Positions 43,040-52,932 of a DNA stretch of 64,000 bases are shown piece after piece. This stretch comes from Microtetraspora fusca. Lineage in GTDB: Bacteria; Actinomycetota; Actinomycetes; Streptosporangiales; Streptosporangiaceae. A model generated the notes under the pieces. The model was given only the letters and a program-made list of their open reading frames with translations, had not been told where the DNA came from and made no database searches. Within the stretch, counting starts at the first letter, position 1. Each line of letters starts with the position of its first letter. The stretch is from NCBI RefSeq assembly GCF_001570365.1, contig NZ_BBYK01000041.1, forward strand, positions 309,970-373,969, given 5' to 3'. The translations under genes were made by a program, and so were the position numbers.

Positions 43040-44064
43040 ACGACAGGACGCTCCCGATCGTGTCCCCGGCCCGCCGTGATCCGTATGGGGAGCCCCGCCG
43101 TGAGCCGCACGGGGAGCCCCACCGTGAGCCGCACGGGGAGCCCCACCGTGAGACCGTCCGCCCGGCCGACTGCCCGGCGGAGGATCCGGCACGGCGGGAT
43201 GCCGGGGACGGGCATCTGTCGATCCTCTACCGGGGGCCGCTCGCGAGCTGCGACTACGACTGCGCGTACTGCCCCTTCGCCAAGCGGAGGGACGACCCGG
43301 AGCGCCTGCGCGCGGACCGGTCGGCGCTGCAGCGCTTCACCGCGTGGGTGGCCGGGCGCGACCACCCGGTTTCGGTGCTGTTCACGCCGTGGGGCGAGGC
43401 TCTGGTCCGCTCCTGGTACCGGGCGGCCATGGTGGAGTTGAGCCGCCTTCCGCAGGTGCGCAGGGTGGCCGTGCAGACCAACCTGAGCTGCCGCACCGGC
43501 TGGCTCGCCGACGCGGATCTCACCCGGCTCGCGCTGTGGGTCACCTACCACCCCAGCCAGGTCGCCCACGACCGGTTCCTCGACAAGTGCCGGGAGCTGT
43601 CCCGGCTCGGCGTACGGCACAGCGTGGGCATCGTCGGCCATCCGGATCACCTGGACGCCGCCCGCCGGCTCCGCGCCGACCTGCCCGCCGGCACCTACCT
43701 CTGGGTGAACGCCGAGGAGGGCCGCCGCTACACGGACGACGAGGCGGCGGAGTGGGCCGCGATCGACCCGCTCTTCGGATACAGCAGGTTCGCGCACGCG
43801 AGCGCCGGGCTCGCCTGCCGTACCGGAGAGAGCGTGGTCTCGGTGAGCGGGGACGGCACGGTCCGGCGCTGCCATTTCATCCCCGAGGTGATCGGCAACC
43901 TCTACGACGGGTCGTTCGAGGGAGCGCTGCGGCCCCGGCCGTGTCCCGCCGCCACCTGTGACTGCCACATCGGTTACGTCCATCTGGAGCCGCTCGGCCT
44001 GTACGACGTCTTCGCCGAGGGGATCCTCGAACGGGTCCCCGCCGGATGGCCCGCCCTGCCCTGA
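43036..44064 (+). CDS. STM4011-family radical SAM protein
   Basis: This 342-residue protein has a canonical radical SAM cluster CDYDCAYC (Cys72, 76 and 79) in LYRGPLASCDYDCAYCPFAK. Barrel elements include VSVLFTPWGEALVRSWYRAA, RRVAVQTNLSC and WVTYHPSQVAHDRFLDKC. A C-terminal set of four Cys (VRRCHFIPEVIGNLYDG, then PCPAATCDCHIGY) is well placed to hold an auxiliary Fe-S cluster, as in SPASM/twitch-type enzymes that act on peptides. Residues 15-40 are a repeated GEPHREPH tract. ATG at 43036 overlaps the previous stop (ATGA), so the gene is translated last in the five-gene operon. The function is not established. Confidence 0.88.
   Translation: MNDRTLPIVSPARRDPYGEPRREPHGEPHREPHGEPHRETVRPADCPAEDPARRDAGDGHLSILYRGPLASCDYDCAYCPFAKRRDDPERLRADRSALQRFTAWVAGRDHPVSVLFTPWGEALVRSWYRAAMVELSRLPQVRRVAVQTNLSCRTGWLADADLTRLALWVTYHPSQVAHDRFLDKCRELSRLGVRHSVGIVGHPDHLDAARRLRADLPAGTYLWVNAEEGRRYTDDEAAEWAAIDPLFGYSRFAHASAGLACRTGESVVSVSGDGTVRRCHFIPEVIGNLYDGSFEGALRPRPCPAATCDCHIGYVHLEPLGLYDVFAEGILERVPAGWPALP
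43087..43155 (+). repeat. 24-bp tandem repeats in the second radical SAM gene
   Basis: Units at 43087-43110 and 43111-43134 differ at one base, and a third partial unit follows from 43135. They encode GEPRREPH and GEPHREPH and add a charged His-rich N-terminal tract before the catalytic domain of the STM4011-type protein. Confidence 0.85.
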
Positions 44065-44074
44065 GCGGCGGAGG

Positions 44075-44111
44075 CCACGCGGGCGCGCCGTGAGGCGGGG
44101 CGCCCGCGTGG
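44075..44111. terminator. Bidirectional terminator between converging operons
   Basis: CCACGCGGGCGC (44075-44086) pairs perfectly with 44100-44111 around a 13-base loop. It is centred in the 58-bp gap between the last radical SAM gene and the end of the DUF6745-like gene. Confidence 0.75.
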
Positions 44112-44122
44112 CGGGAGCGGGA

Positions 44123-45475
44123 TCAGGTCTCGCGCTCGGGCTGGTACTCCTCCTCCGTGACGCCGAACGTCCAGGCCACGCCCTGTCGCGCCCGCACGAT
44201 CCACGGGGGCACGCGCAGGAAGTAGGTGCGGCGGGTGCCGTCCGGCTCGGGGGTGGAGTTGACGACCTCGACCATGGTCACGTCCTCGTCCCCGGGCAGG
44301 GAGATCTGCCAGAGCACGCCGGTCTCGTCCGCGTGGACGGGAGACGCGCCCGAGTCGGCGAGATAGCGGTCGTAGCCGTAGTGCTCCAGCATGACCCGGC
44401 GCAGCTCGGCGTTGTCCTCGCCGCGGATCCGGGCGGGGTCGAGCGCGGCCATCGTCTCACCGAATCCGACGGGGACCGGCATCCCGTGCCAGGCGTTCAG
44501 GGCGAAACCGTCCGCGAAGAGCAGCGCGGGGCCCTCAGCGCGGTGCAGCCGGCCGAGGTCGTCGAGGTGCAGCTCCAGCGGCCGCTCGCACAGCAGCGCG
44601 ACCCGCTCGAGGGGCCACCACCAGCCGGCCGACCGCGCCACGTCGTAGAGCCCGCCGAGCGCGGACCGCTCCGCCTCCGCCACTCCGGAGAGGATCTCGC
44701 GGAGCACGCCCGGGTCGGGGGCGAAGGCGCACAGCCACGCGGCGTCATGCTGGCCGAGAACGGCGTCGAGCGTCGCTCCGCGCAGCAGTTCGCCCGCCGC
44801 GCGGTCCAGCCGGGCCGCCGCACTCCCGGCCGCCGCGCCGCCGCCGCTCGTCGCGCTCCCGGCTGCCGCGCTCCTGGCTGCTGCGCTCCCGGCCGCCGCC
44901 GCGCCGCCGCTCGTCGCGGCCCCGGTCGCCTCGGCGCTGTTCGCCTCGGCCGCTGTCGCGCCTCCCACCGGTGCCCCGGCCGCCGCGATCCCCGCGAACG
45001 GGCTGCCGTCCGTGTCGCGATCTCCGGCGATCGCCCGCCGGATCTCGATCACGAGGCGGTTCACCTGCGGCCACAGCTCGCCGCCGCTCGACGCCCACGC
45101 GCCCGACCAGCCCGCCGGGCCGAGCACCTCGTGGACGGCGCGACGGGCGCGTTCCCACGGCCCGGTGCGTACGGCGTCGCGGACGTTGCGCCCGGCGGGA
45201 GCCGTGCCGACGAGGGCGAGCGCCCGGTCGACGATCTCGCCCAGACCGGCGGCGGCCAGGGTCGCCCGGGCCTCGGGCCCCCCGGACAGCGCGGCCGCGG
45301 CCACCGCCCCGGCCGCCGGGGACCCGAACCAGAGAATGCGCTCCGGCTCGGGCAGCCCGGCATCGCGGTACGCGCGACGCACACCGGCCTCCGCGACAGC
45401 ACGGTCCGCGGGCCCGGTGGCGAGCGCCACCTCACGCCAGGCGACGGCGAAATCGACGCTGAGATCGGTCGTCAT
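44123..45475 (-). CDS. DUF6745-like protein of unknown function
   Basis: This 450-residue protein has a helical N-terminal half (MTTDLSVDFAVAWREVALAT onward) and a conserved C-terminal domain: GFALNAWHGMPVPVGFGE, then EHYGYDRYLADSGASPVHAD, VTMVEVVNSTPEPDGTRRTY and FLRVPPWIVRARQGVAWTFG. I associate this C-terminal pattern with DUF6745 from memory. Between the halves (about 165-215) lies a low-complexity Ala/Ser/Gly insertion made of imperfect repeats such as SAAARSAAAGSATSGGGAAA. The start overlaps the stop of the upstream 108-residue gene (TGATG), so the two are a coupled pair. No catalytic motif was recognised. Confidence 0.65.
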   Translation of the reverse strand: MTTDLSVDFAVAWREVALATGPADRAVAEAGVRRAYRDAGLPEPERILWFGSPAAGAVAAAALSGGPEARATLAAAGLGEIVDRALALVGTAPAGRNVRDAVRTGPWERARRAVHEVLGPAGWSGAWASSGGELWPQVNRLVIEIRRAIAGDRDTDGSPFAGIAAAGAPVGGATAAEANSAEATGAATSGGAAAAGSAAARSAAAGSATSGGGAAAGSAAARLDRAAGELLRGATLDAVLGQHDAAWLCAFAPDPGVLREILSGVAEAERSALGGLYDVARSAGWWWPLERVALLCERPLELHLDDLGRLHRAEGPALLFADGFALNAWHGMPVPVGFGETMAALDPARIRGEDNAELRRVMLEHYGYDRYLADSGASPVHADETGVLWQISLPGDEDVTMVEVVNSTPEPDGTRRTYFLRVPPWIVRARQGVAWTFGVTEEEYQPERET

Positions 45476-45801
45476 CAGTCGGCCACCACCCGGAACGCGC
45501 CGGGGACGTACTCCCGCTGCCTGATCACCTGGTACCACCCCTTCGGCAAGGAGATCGCGTCGTGTTCCTCGTGAACGAGCCGTCCGCCGGAGGGCAGATG
45601 CAGAAACCCGGGGTTGTGCGGGCTGGGGTCGAGCAGCAGGGTGCCGGGCCCCGGGATCGCGTGGGCGTGCCCCGTCGCCTCGCCGAGGGCGAGGACGAGA
45701 CGACCACGCGAATCACGCTGCTGCGGCGGCAACGCCCGAGCCCGCGCGGGCACGGCTTCCTCGGCCACAGGAACGATCAGGATGTCTCCCTGCCGGTACA
45801 C
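45475..45801 (-). CDS. Small conserved protein coupled to DUF6745-like gene
   Basis: This 108-residue protein starts with GTG at 45801 behind AAAGGAG. It reads MYRQGDILIVPVAEEAVP, then LVLALGEATGHAHAIPGPGT, GFLHLPSGGRLVHEEHDAIS and a YQVIRQREYVPGAFR end. The His-rich ATGHAHAI and VHEEHDAI segments and the compact beta-rich pattern suggest a small cupin-like or similar fold, but this is not secure. It is the first gene of a two-gene operon divergent from lon and is always likely to be expressed with its partner. No function known. Confidence 0.65.
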   Translation of the reverse strand: MYRQGDILIVPVAEEAVPARARALPPQQRDSRGRLVLALGEATGHAHAIPGPGTLLLDPSPHNPGFLHLPSGGRLVHEEHDAISLPKGWYQVIRQREYVPGAFRVVAD

Positions 45802-46103
45802 GACGGCTCCTTTCGGTCAGCTGATCGCGAAGATAGGGGAGACCACTGACATTTCGCACACCGCTCGGCTTCCCTCGCCCAACCTCGGCGGCGAGGCCCG
45901 CGAGCGGTGCCGCCTCCGTCCCGGCCCGGCCCCTGTTCGGGCATCCGTGGCACGGGGACAAGCCGCCCACAACGCCCGGAAGTCCCGAAACCGCAGGCGA
46001 ATTACAGAATTACGATCGCTCACAGCGAACTCGCGCAACCAAGGGAACACGGAAGGACTCTCGTTAGTTGAGTCGGCATAACTCAACCTTTGGGAGCGAC
46101 CAG
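45802..46103. other. Divergent promoter region of lon and the DUF6745-like operon
   Basis: About 300 bp without a gene. It holds the HAIR element for lon (listed separately) near its right end and an AT-richer block at about 45990-46060 that should contain the lon promoter. No convincing small ORF was seen. Confidence 0.55.
46067..46087 (+). promoter_or_regulatory. HAIR element (HspR operator) upstream of lon
   Basis: GTTGAGT-N7-ACTCAAC is a perfect inverted repeat with the 7-base spacer of the HAIR consensus CTTGAGT-N7-ACTCAAG, differing only at the outermost base of each arm. It ends 16 bp before the lon ATG. In Streptomyces HspR represses dnaK, clpB and lon through this element, so heat-shock control is expected here. 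Confidence 0.88.
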
Positions 46104-48467
<2,364 letters not shown>

Positions 48468-48535
48468 CCGCCGCCCTTCCCGGCGGCCCGCTCGGTCCCC
48501 GGTGCCCGCCGGCGACCGTCAGCAGGACCGCCCGT

Positions 48536-48578
48536 CGCGTACGGCCCGTGCCTCCTTCCGGGGCGCGGGCCGTACGCG
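48536..48578 (+). terminator. Terminator hairpin after lon
   Basis: CGCGTACGGCCCG (48536-48548) is perfectly complementary to 48566-48578, a 13-bp stem with a 17-base loop, about 70 bp after the lon stop. Only TT follows, so it may act as an I-shaped, U-poor terminator. Confidence 0.65.
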
Positions 48579-48603
48579 TTCCGGGCGAGTGTGAGGCAAG
48601 CCA

Positions 48604-48895
48604 CATTGATTGTCGGGAATTATTGGAATATCTCCGACCGGGCCCTCTGTTGCTGTGACCGTGAACGTGATGTGCGACGCTGCCATGCCCCTGCGGATGC
48701 GGGGCGTGATGATGTGCGGCTGTCGCCCGGCCTGAGCCCCATTCCATTGATCGACACTCGCTCCGAAGGCCCGTTCATGATCTCCCCCTCGGACTTCCTG
48801 GTCCTGCGCCGCTTCAGCCACCTGCCCTTCCCGCCCGGGACCCGTCGGCCGCGCCCGTGCTCCGCCGCCGATGTCGTCGTTCCAGGGGAAGTCTC
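48604..48895 (+). promoter_or_regulatory. Promoter and leader of the metNIQ operon
   Basis: A conspicuously AT-rich stretch at 48604-48640 (ATTGATTGTCGG, then ATTATTGGAATATC) is the likely promoter. The remaining leader of about 250 bp contains the Met/Cys-rich short ORF at 48670-48735 and then no other clear gene. A long leader after a short ORF is consistent with attenuation, but no simple terminator hairpin was found by eye. Confidence 0.5.
48670..48735 (+). CDS. Met/Cys-rich leader peptide upstream of metNIQ
   Basis: A 21-codon frame from ATG 48670 to TGA 48735 contains five Met and three Cys and ends MMCGCRPA. In-frame GTG codons at 48661 and 48655 are alternative starts. Short leader peptides with terminal Cys-rich runs are known upstream of sulfur-related genes in actinobacteria. 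The methionine importer follows 160 bp downstream. Ribosome stalling at Met or Cys codons under starvation would fit, although the control mechanism here is inference. Confidence 0.55.
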   Translation: MCDAAMPLRMRGVMMCGCRPA

Positions 48896-49861
48896 GTGAT
48901 CAAAGTGTCCGGCCTGCGCAAGGCCTACGGCTCCGTCGTGGCCGTCGACGGCGTGGATCTCCACGTCCGCGAAGGCGAGATCTTCGGCGTGCTCGGTCGG
49001 AGCGGAGCCGGCAAGAGCACGCTCCTGCGCTGCGTCAACCTGCTGGAACGCCCGACGGAGGGATCCGTCACCGTCGGCGGCCAGGAGCTGACCGCGTTGG
49101 GCGAGCGGGAGCTGCGCCGCGCCCGGCAGGGCATCGGCATGATCCACCAGCACTTCGCGCTGTTGTCCTCGCGCACAGTCGCGGGGAACGTCGCCTTCCC
49201 GCTGGAGATCATGGGCGTGCCGCGCGACGAGCGGGCGCGGCGCGTGGAGGAACTGCTCGACCTGGTGGGGCTGGCCGGGAAGGCGGGCGCGTACCCCGCG
49301 CAGCTCTCCGGCGGTCAGAAGCAGCGCGTCGGCATCGCGCGCGCCCTCGCGGGCCGTCCGTCGGTGCTCCTGTCGGACGAGGCCACCTCGGCGCTCGACC
49401 CCGGCACCACGCAGTCGATCCTCGCCCTGCTCAAGCGGCTCAACCGCGACTTCGGGCTGACCATCCTGCTGATCACGCACGAGATGGACGTCATCAAGTC
49501 CGTCTGCGACTCGGCCGCCATCATGAGCGAGGGCCGGATCGAGGAGGCGGGACGGATCGCCGACCTGCTGGCCCGGCCGGGTTCCCGGCTCACCGAGGAG
49601 CTCTTCCCGCTGCCGCCCGCCGAACCCGGCAGCGTGACGATCACCTTCACCGGAACCTATTCCGGCCGCGCCGACGAGCCGGTCGTCTCCCAGGTCGTAC
49701 GCAAGTTCGACGTGGACGTGAACATCCTCGGCGGCGCCCTCGAGGACGTCGCCGGCGTCTCGGCCGGGCGGCTCCGCGTACGCCTGACGGGCGAGGAGTC
49801 GGATGCGGCGCTCCGCTATCTGCGCGACCGCGGCCTGCTGGTGGAGGTGGCGAGCCGATGA
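48896..49861 (+). CDS. metN: Methionine ABC transporter ATP-binding protein
   Basis: This 321-residue ATPase has Walker A GRSGAGKST, the Q-loop, signature LSGGQKQRVGIARAL, Walker B VLLSDEATSALDPG and switch His in LLITHEMDVIKS. Residues 240-321 form the C-terminal NIL/ACT-like domain (VSQVVRKFDVDVNILGGALE) that binds methionine and inhibits transport in MetN. GTG at 48896 has AGGGGAAG upstream. Its stop overlaps the metI start (ATGA). metN-metI-metQ is the standard operon order for high-affinity methionine uptake. Confidence 0.95.
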   Translation: MIKVSGLRKAYGSVVAVDGVDLHVREGEIFGVLGRSGAGKSTLLRCVNLLERPTEGSVTVGGQELTALGERELRRARQGIGMIHQHFALLSSRTVAGNVAFPLEIMGVPRDERARRVEELLDLVGLAGKAGAYPAQLSGGQKQRVGIARALAGRPSVLLSDEATSALDPGTTQSILALLKRLNRDFGLTILLITHEMDVIKSVCDSAAIMSEGRIEEAGRIADLLARPGSRLTEELFPLPPAEPGSVTITFTGTYSGRADEPVVSQVVRKFDVDVNILGGALEDVAGVSAGRLRVRLTGEESDAALRYLRDRGLLVEVASR

Positions 49862-50514
49862 CCTGGTCGGACATGAGCCCCCTGCTGTGGGAGGCCACCG
49901 GGCAGACCGCGCAGATGGTCGCCTGGTCCACGCTGTTCACCGTCCTGTTCGGGCTGCCCCTCGGCGTCGCCCTGGTCGCGACCGACAGGGGCGGGCTGTT
50001 CCCCGCCCCCGTCGTCCGCCGGGTCCTCGGGGTGGTGGTCAACGTCGGCCGCTCGCTGCCTTTCATCGTGCTGATGATCGCGGTCATCCCCGTCACCAGG
50101 ATGATCACCGGCACCACCATCGGCACCGGCGCGGCGGCGGTGCCGCTCACCATCGGCGCCGTGCCGTTCTTCGCGCGGCTGGTGGAGACCGCCCTGCGCG
50201 GGGTCGGCCGGGACGTCGTCCAGGCCGCGCAGGCCATGGGCGCGAGCCGGGGCACGATCGTGGGCAAGGTCCTGCTGCCCGAGGCGCTGCCCGGCCTGAT
50301 CGCCGCGCTGACTGTCACGGTCGTCACGCTGATCTCGTACTCGGCGATGGCGGGCGTGATCGGCGGCGGCGGGCTGGGCGACCTCGCGGTCCGGTACGGA
50401 TACCAGCGCTTCGAGACCGGCCTCATGATCGTCACGGTCGTGGTGCTGGTGGTCATCGTGCAGGCCGTCCAGAGCCTCGGCGACGCCGTCAGCCACAGGC
50501 TGACCCGCCGCTGA
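49858..50514 (+). CDS. metI: Methionine ABC transporter permease
   Basis: This 218-residue protein has five hydrophobic helices and the coupling loop QAAQAMGASRGTIVGKVLLP (EAA-type, contacting MetN). GRSLPFIVLMIAVIPVTRMI and YSAMAGVIGGGGLGDLAVRY are characteristic MetI segments. It starts inside the metN stop and is separated from metQ by about 130 bp. It forms a homodimeric channel for D/L-methionine. Confidence 0.95.
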   Translation: MTWSDMSPLLWEATGQTAQMVAWSTLFTVLFGLPLGVALVATDRGGLFPAPVVRRVLGVVVNVGRSLPFIVLMIAVIPVTRMITGTTIGTGAAAVPLTIGAVPFFARLVETALRGVGRDVVQAAQAMGASRGTIVGKVLLPEALPGLIAALTVTVVTLISYSAMAGVIGGGGLGDLAVRYGYQRFETGLMIVTVVVLVVIVQAVQSLGDAVSHRLTRR

Positions 50515-50642
50515 CGCCGCCTCCTTTCCCCTTCGACCTGATTTCACCGTTCCCGTCGTTCCCGGAAGGCCCGGCATCGGGCGGCCCGGGAGACGCCGGG
50601 CGGTTTTCCGCACACACCGACCCACCAAGGAGTGGTCACACC

Positions 50643-51485
50643 ATGCGCAAGTTGTTCGGGCTCGTGCTCGCCGTCGGGCTGTCGCTCGGCCTGGCGGCCT
50701 GCGGCTCGTCGTCGTCCCCGTCCTCGTCCGAGGCGACCGCGTCGGGCACCGCCGCCGCGAGTGAGCCGCTCAAGGTCGGCGTGAGCCCGGTGCCGCACGC
50801 GGAGATCATGAAGTTCGTCGCGGACAAGCTGGCCCCCGCCGCCGGGCTCAAGCTGGAGATCGTGGAGTTCAGCGACTACGTCCAGCCGAACCTCCAGCTC
50901 CAGGACGGCCAGCTCGGGGCGAACTACTTCCAGCACAAGCCGTACCTCGACGACTTCAACGCCTCCAAGGGCACCAAGCTGACGTACCTCACGTCGGTCC
51001 ACCTGGAGCCGCTCGGCCTCTACTCCAAGAAGATCAAGGACGTGGCCTCGATCGGGCAGGGCGCGACCGTGGCCGTGCCGAACGACGCCACCAACCTCGG
51101 CCGCGCGCTCAAGCTGCTCGCCGACAACGGCCTGATCACCCTCAAGGACGGCGTCGGCACCGCCGCGACCGAGCGCGACGTCACCGGCAACCCCAAGCAG
51201 ATCAAGTTCCAGCCGCTTGAGGCCGCCCAGCTCCCGCGCTCCCTGGAGGACGTGGACGCCGCCGTCATCAACGGCAACTACGCCCTCGAAGCGGGCCTGA
51301 ACCCGAGCGGCGACGCGCTGGTCCTGGAGAAGGCCGAGGGCAACCCGTACGCCAACGGCCTGGTCGTGGCCGAGGGGCACGAGAGCGACCCCCGGATCGT
51401 CACGCTCTCGAAGCTGCTGACCAGCCCCGAGGTGAAGCAGTTCATCGAGGACAAGTACAAGGGCGCCGTGATCCCGGCGTTCTGA
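50643..51485 (+). CDS. metQ: Methionine-binding lipoprotein
   Basis: This 280-residue protein has signal peptide and lipobox LGLAAC (Cys20), a Ser-rich linker, and the NlpA/MetQ-type domain: LKVGVSPVPHAEIMKFVADK, EFSDYVQPNLQLQDGQLGAN, YFQHKPYLDDFN and AVINGNYALEAGL. Length and motifs match the methionine receptor of MetNIQ. ATG at 50643 follows AAGGAGTGG. The stop lies 24 bp before a long palindrome that separates it from the Fic gene. Confidence 0.95.
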   Translation: MRKLFGLVLAVGLSLGLAACGSSSSPSSSEATASGTAAASEPLKVGVSPVPHAEIMKFVADKLAPAAGLKLEIVEFSDYVQPNLQLQDGQLGANYFQHKPYLDDFNASKGTKLTYLTSVHLEPLGLYSKKIKDVASIGQGATVAVPNDATNLGRALKLLADNGLITLKDGVGTAATERDVTGNPKQIKFQPLEAAQLPRSLEDVDAAVINGNYALEAGLNPSGDALVLEKAEGNPYANGLVVAEGHESDPRIVTLSKLLTSPEVKQFIEDKYKGAVIPAF

Positions 51486-51508
51486 TCGCCGCTCACAAAG
51501 CCGACATT

Positions 51509-51552
51509 CATGGGCGAATCATTCGGTCGCTTGACCGAATGATTCGCCCATG
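51509..51552. promoter_or_regulatory. 44-bp perfect palindrome at the fic promoter
   Basis: Bases 51509-51528 are perfectly complementary to 51533-51552 with only a GCTT centre: 20-bp arms with no mismatch. The right arm sits over the -35 and spacer of the predicted fic promoter. It is either an unusually long operator, a terminator for metNIQ shared with fic, or both. Confidence 0.85.
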
Positions 51553-51559
51553 CTGTTAT
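51531..51559 (+). promoter_or_regulatory. Predicted leaderless promoter of the fic gene
   Basis: TTGACC (51531-51536, five of six to TTGACA) and TGTTAT (51554-51559) are 17 bases apart. Transcription would start about 7 bases later, at or next to the ATG at 51567, and no Shine-Dalgarno precedes that ATG. The promoter overlaps the 44-bp palindrome. Confidence 0.6.
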
Positions 51560-51566
51560 GGGCTGC

Positions 51567-52694
51567 ATGCTGTACGGAACGCCGGACCTCGAACCGGCCG
51601 ATGAGAAGATCCTCGGCGAGGTCGAGGAGATGCGGCGGGACCTGAAGTACCGCCTGGCCGAGACCCATCGCTGGGACGGCCAGCTGCGCCGTCAACTCCA
51701 GGCGCGCGCCATCCAGGGGTCCAACTCCATCGAGGGCTATCGCGCGAGCGTCGAGGACATCGAGTCCATCATGGTCGGCGAGGAGCCGCTGGAGGCCTCC
51801 GCCGCGGTGGCCCGGGAGATCGCGGGGTACCAGCAGGCGCTGACCTACATCTCCCTGCTGGCGAAGGCGTCGTCCTTCCGGTTCGACGTCGGCCTGCTCA
51901 ACGCGCTCAACTTCATGATGATCGGCCACCACGTCGACAAGACGCCGGGTACCGTCCGCCCCGGCGGGATCTACGTGCGCAACGCCGCGACCGGCGAGGT
52001 CGTCTACGAGGGGCCCGACCACGAGGCCGTATCGGCCCTGCTCGACGAGCTGGTGGACTGGCTGAACGCCGGCGACCTTGACGCTCCCAACTACGTCCGC
52101 GGCGCCATGGCCCACCTGAATCTCGTGAAGATCCACCCGTGGAGGGACGGCAACGGGCGCATGTCCCGCGCGCTGCAGACCCTGGTGCTCGCCCGCGACC
52201 AGATCACCATGCCGGAGTTCTCCTCCATCGAGGAGTGGCTGGGGGAGGGGCGGACGACGTACGACTACTACGACGTCCTCGGAGAGGTGGGCCGTGGCCG
52301 CTGGAGCCCCCACGGGGACACGCTTCCGTGGGTGCGGTTCGTGCTGCGCTGCCACCACATGCAGGCGCAGCGCGTCCAGCGGCGGCTGGCCGAGGCGGGC
52401 GAGGTCTGGATGCTGCTGGAGGAGCGGGCGGACGCGGAGGGGCTGCATCCCCGCTGCGTCTCGGCGCTCTACCAGGTCTTCGTCTCCCGACGGCTGCGCA
52501 GGAGCATGTACCAGGCCGACGAGTCCCTCAGCCAGGGGCAGGCGGCCCGCGACCTGCGTGAGCTCGCCGCGCACGACTGGCTCAGCCCGTACGGCGAGAC
52601 CAAGGGACGCTTCTACGCCCCCGGGCCCAAGATGCTGGCCATCCGGGAGGAGTTCGCGGGCCGCGCCGTCCCCCTGCGCGACCCGTACGCGTAG
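51567..52694 (+). CDS. Fic family protein with N-terminal inhibitory motif
   Basis: This 375-residue protein has the Fic catalytic motif HPWRDGNGRMSR at residues 190-201, with Trp for the usual Phe but the essential His, Asp, GNGR and Arg intact. An N-terminal SNSIEG at about residues 52-57 matches the class II inhibitory helix (S/T)xxxE(G/N), which blocks the ATP site until relieved. The C-terminal 100 residues look like a winged-helix DNA- or protein-binding domain (QGQAARDLRELAAHDWLSPY). Fic proteins transfer AMP or related groups to target hydroxyls. ATG at 51567 is preferred from promoter spacing; ATG at 51558 is in frame. The gene stands alone. Confidence 0.92.
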   Translation: MLYGTPDLEPADEKILGEVEEMRRDLKYRLAETHRWDGQLRRQLQARAIQGSNSIEGYRASVEDIESIMVGEEPLEASAAVAREIAGYQQALTYISLLAKASSFRFDVGLLNALNFMMIGHHVDKTPGTVRPGGIYVRNAATGEVVYEGPDHEAVSALLDELVDWLNAGDLDAPNYVRGAMAHLNLVKIHPWRDGNGRMSRALQTLVLARDQITMPEFSSIEEWLGEGRTTYDYYDVLGEVGRGRWSPHGDTLPWVRFVLRCHHMQAQRVQRRLAEAGEVWMLLEERADAEGLHPRCVSALYQVFVSRRLRRSMYQADESLSQGQAARDLRELAAHDWLSPYGETKGRFYAPGPKMLAIREEFAGRAVPLRDPYA

Positions 52695-52932
52695 TGCGGC
52701 GTGCCGATCCGCGGCGGGGCGGGAACAGTCGGAGAACGGCAAGGGTTGGGAAGGGCAGGCGGTCGGACCGCCGAAGCCGGACGAGCGCCGGAACCCCGCT
52801 GTCCACAGGCATGAGGGCGCGGAAGTCCCCGGCTCCCGCTGATCGCTTAGCGTGACCTTACAGGTCGTTTGGCATGGTTGAGACGTACCGGAAAAAGAGA
52901 CCGGAAGACCTGGCAGCACGAGGGGGAAGACG

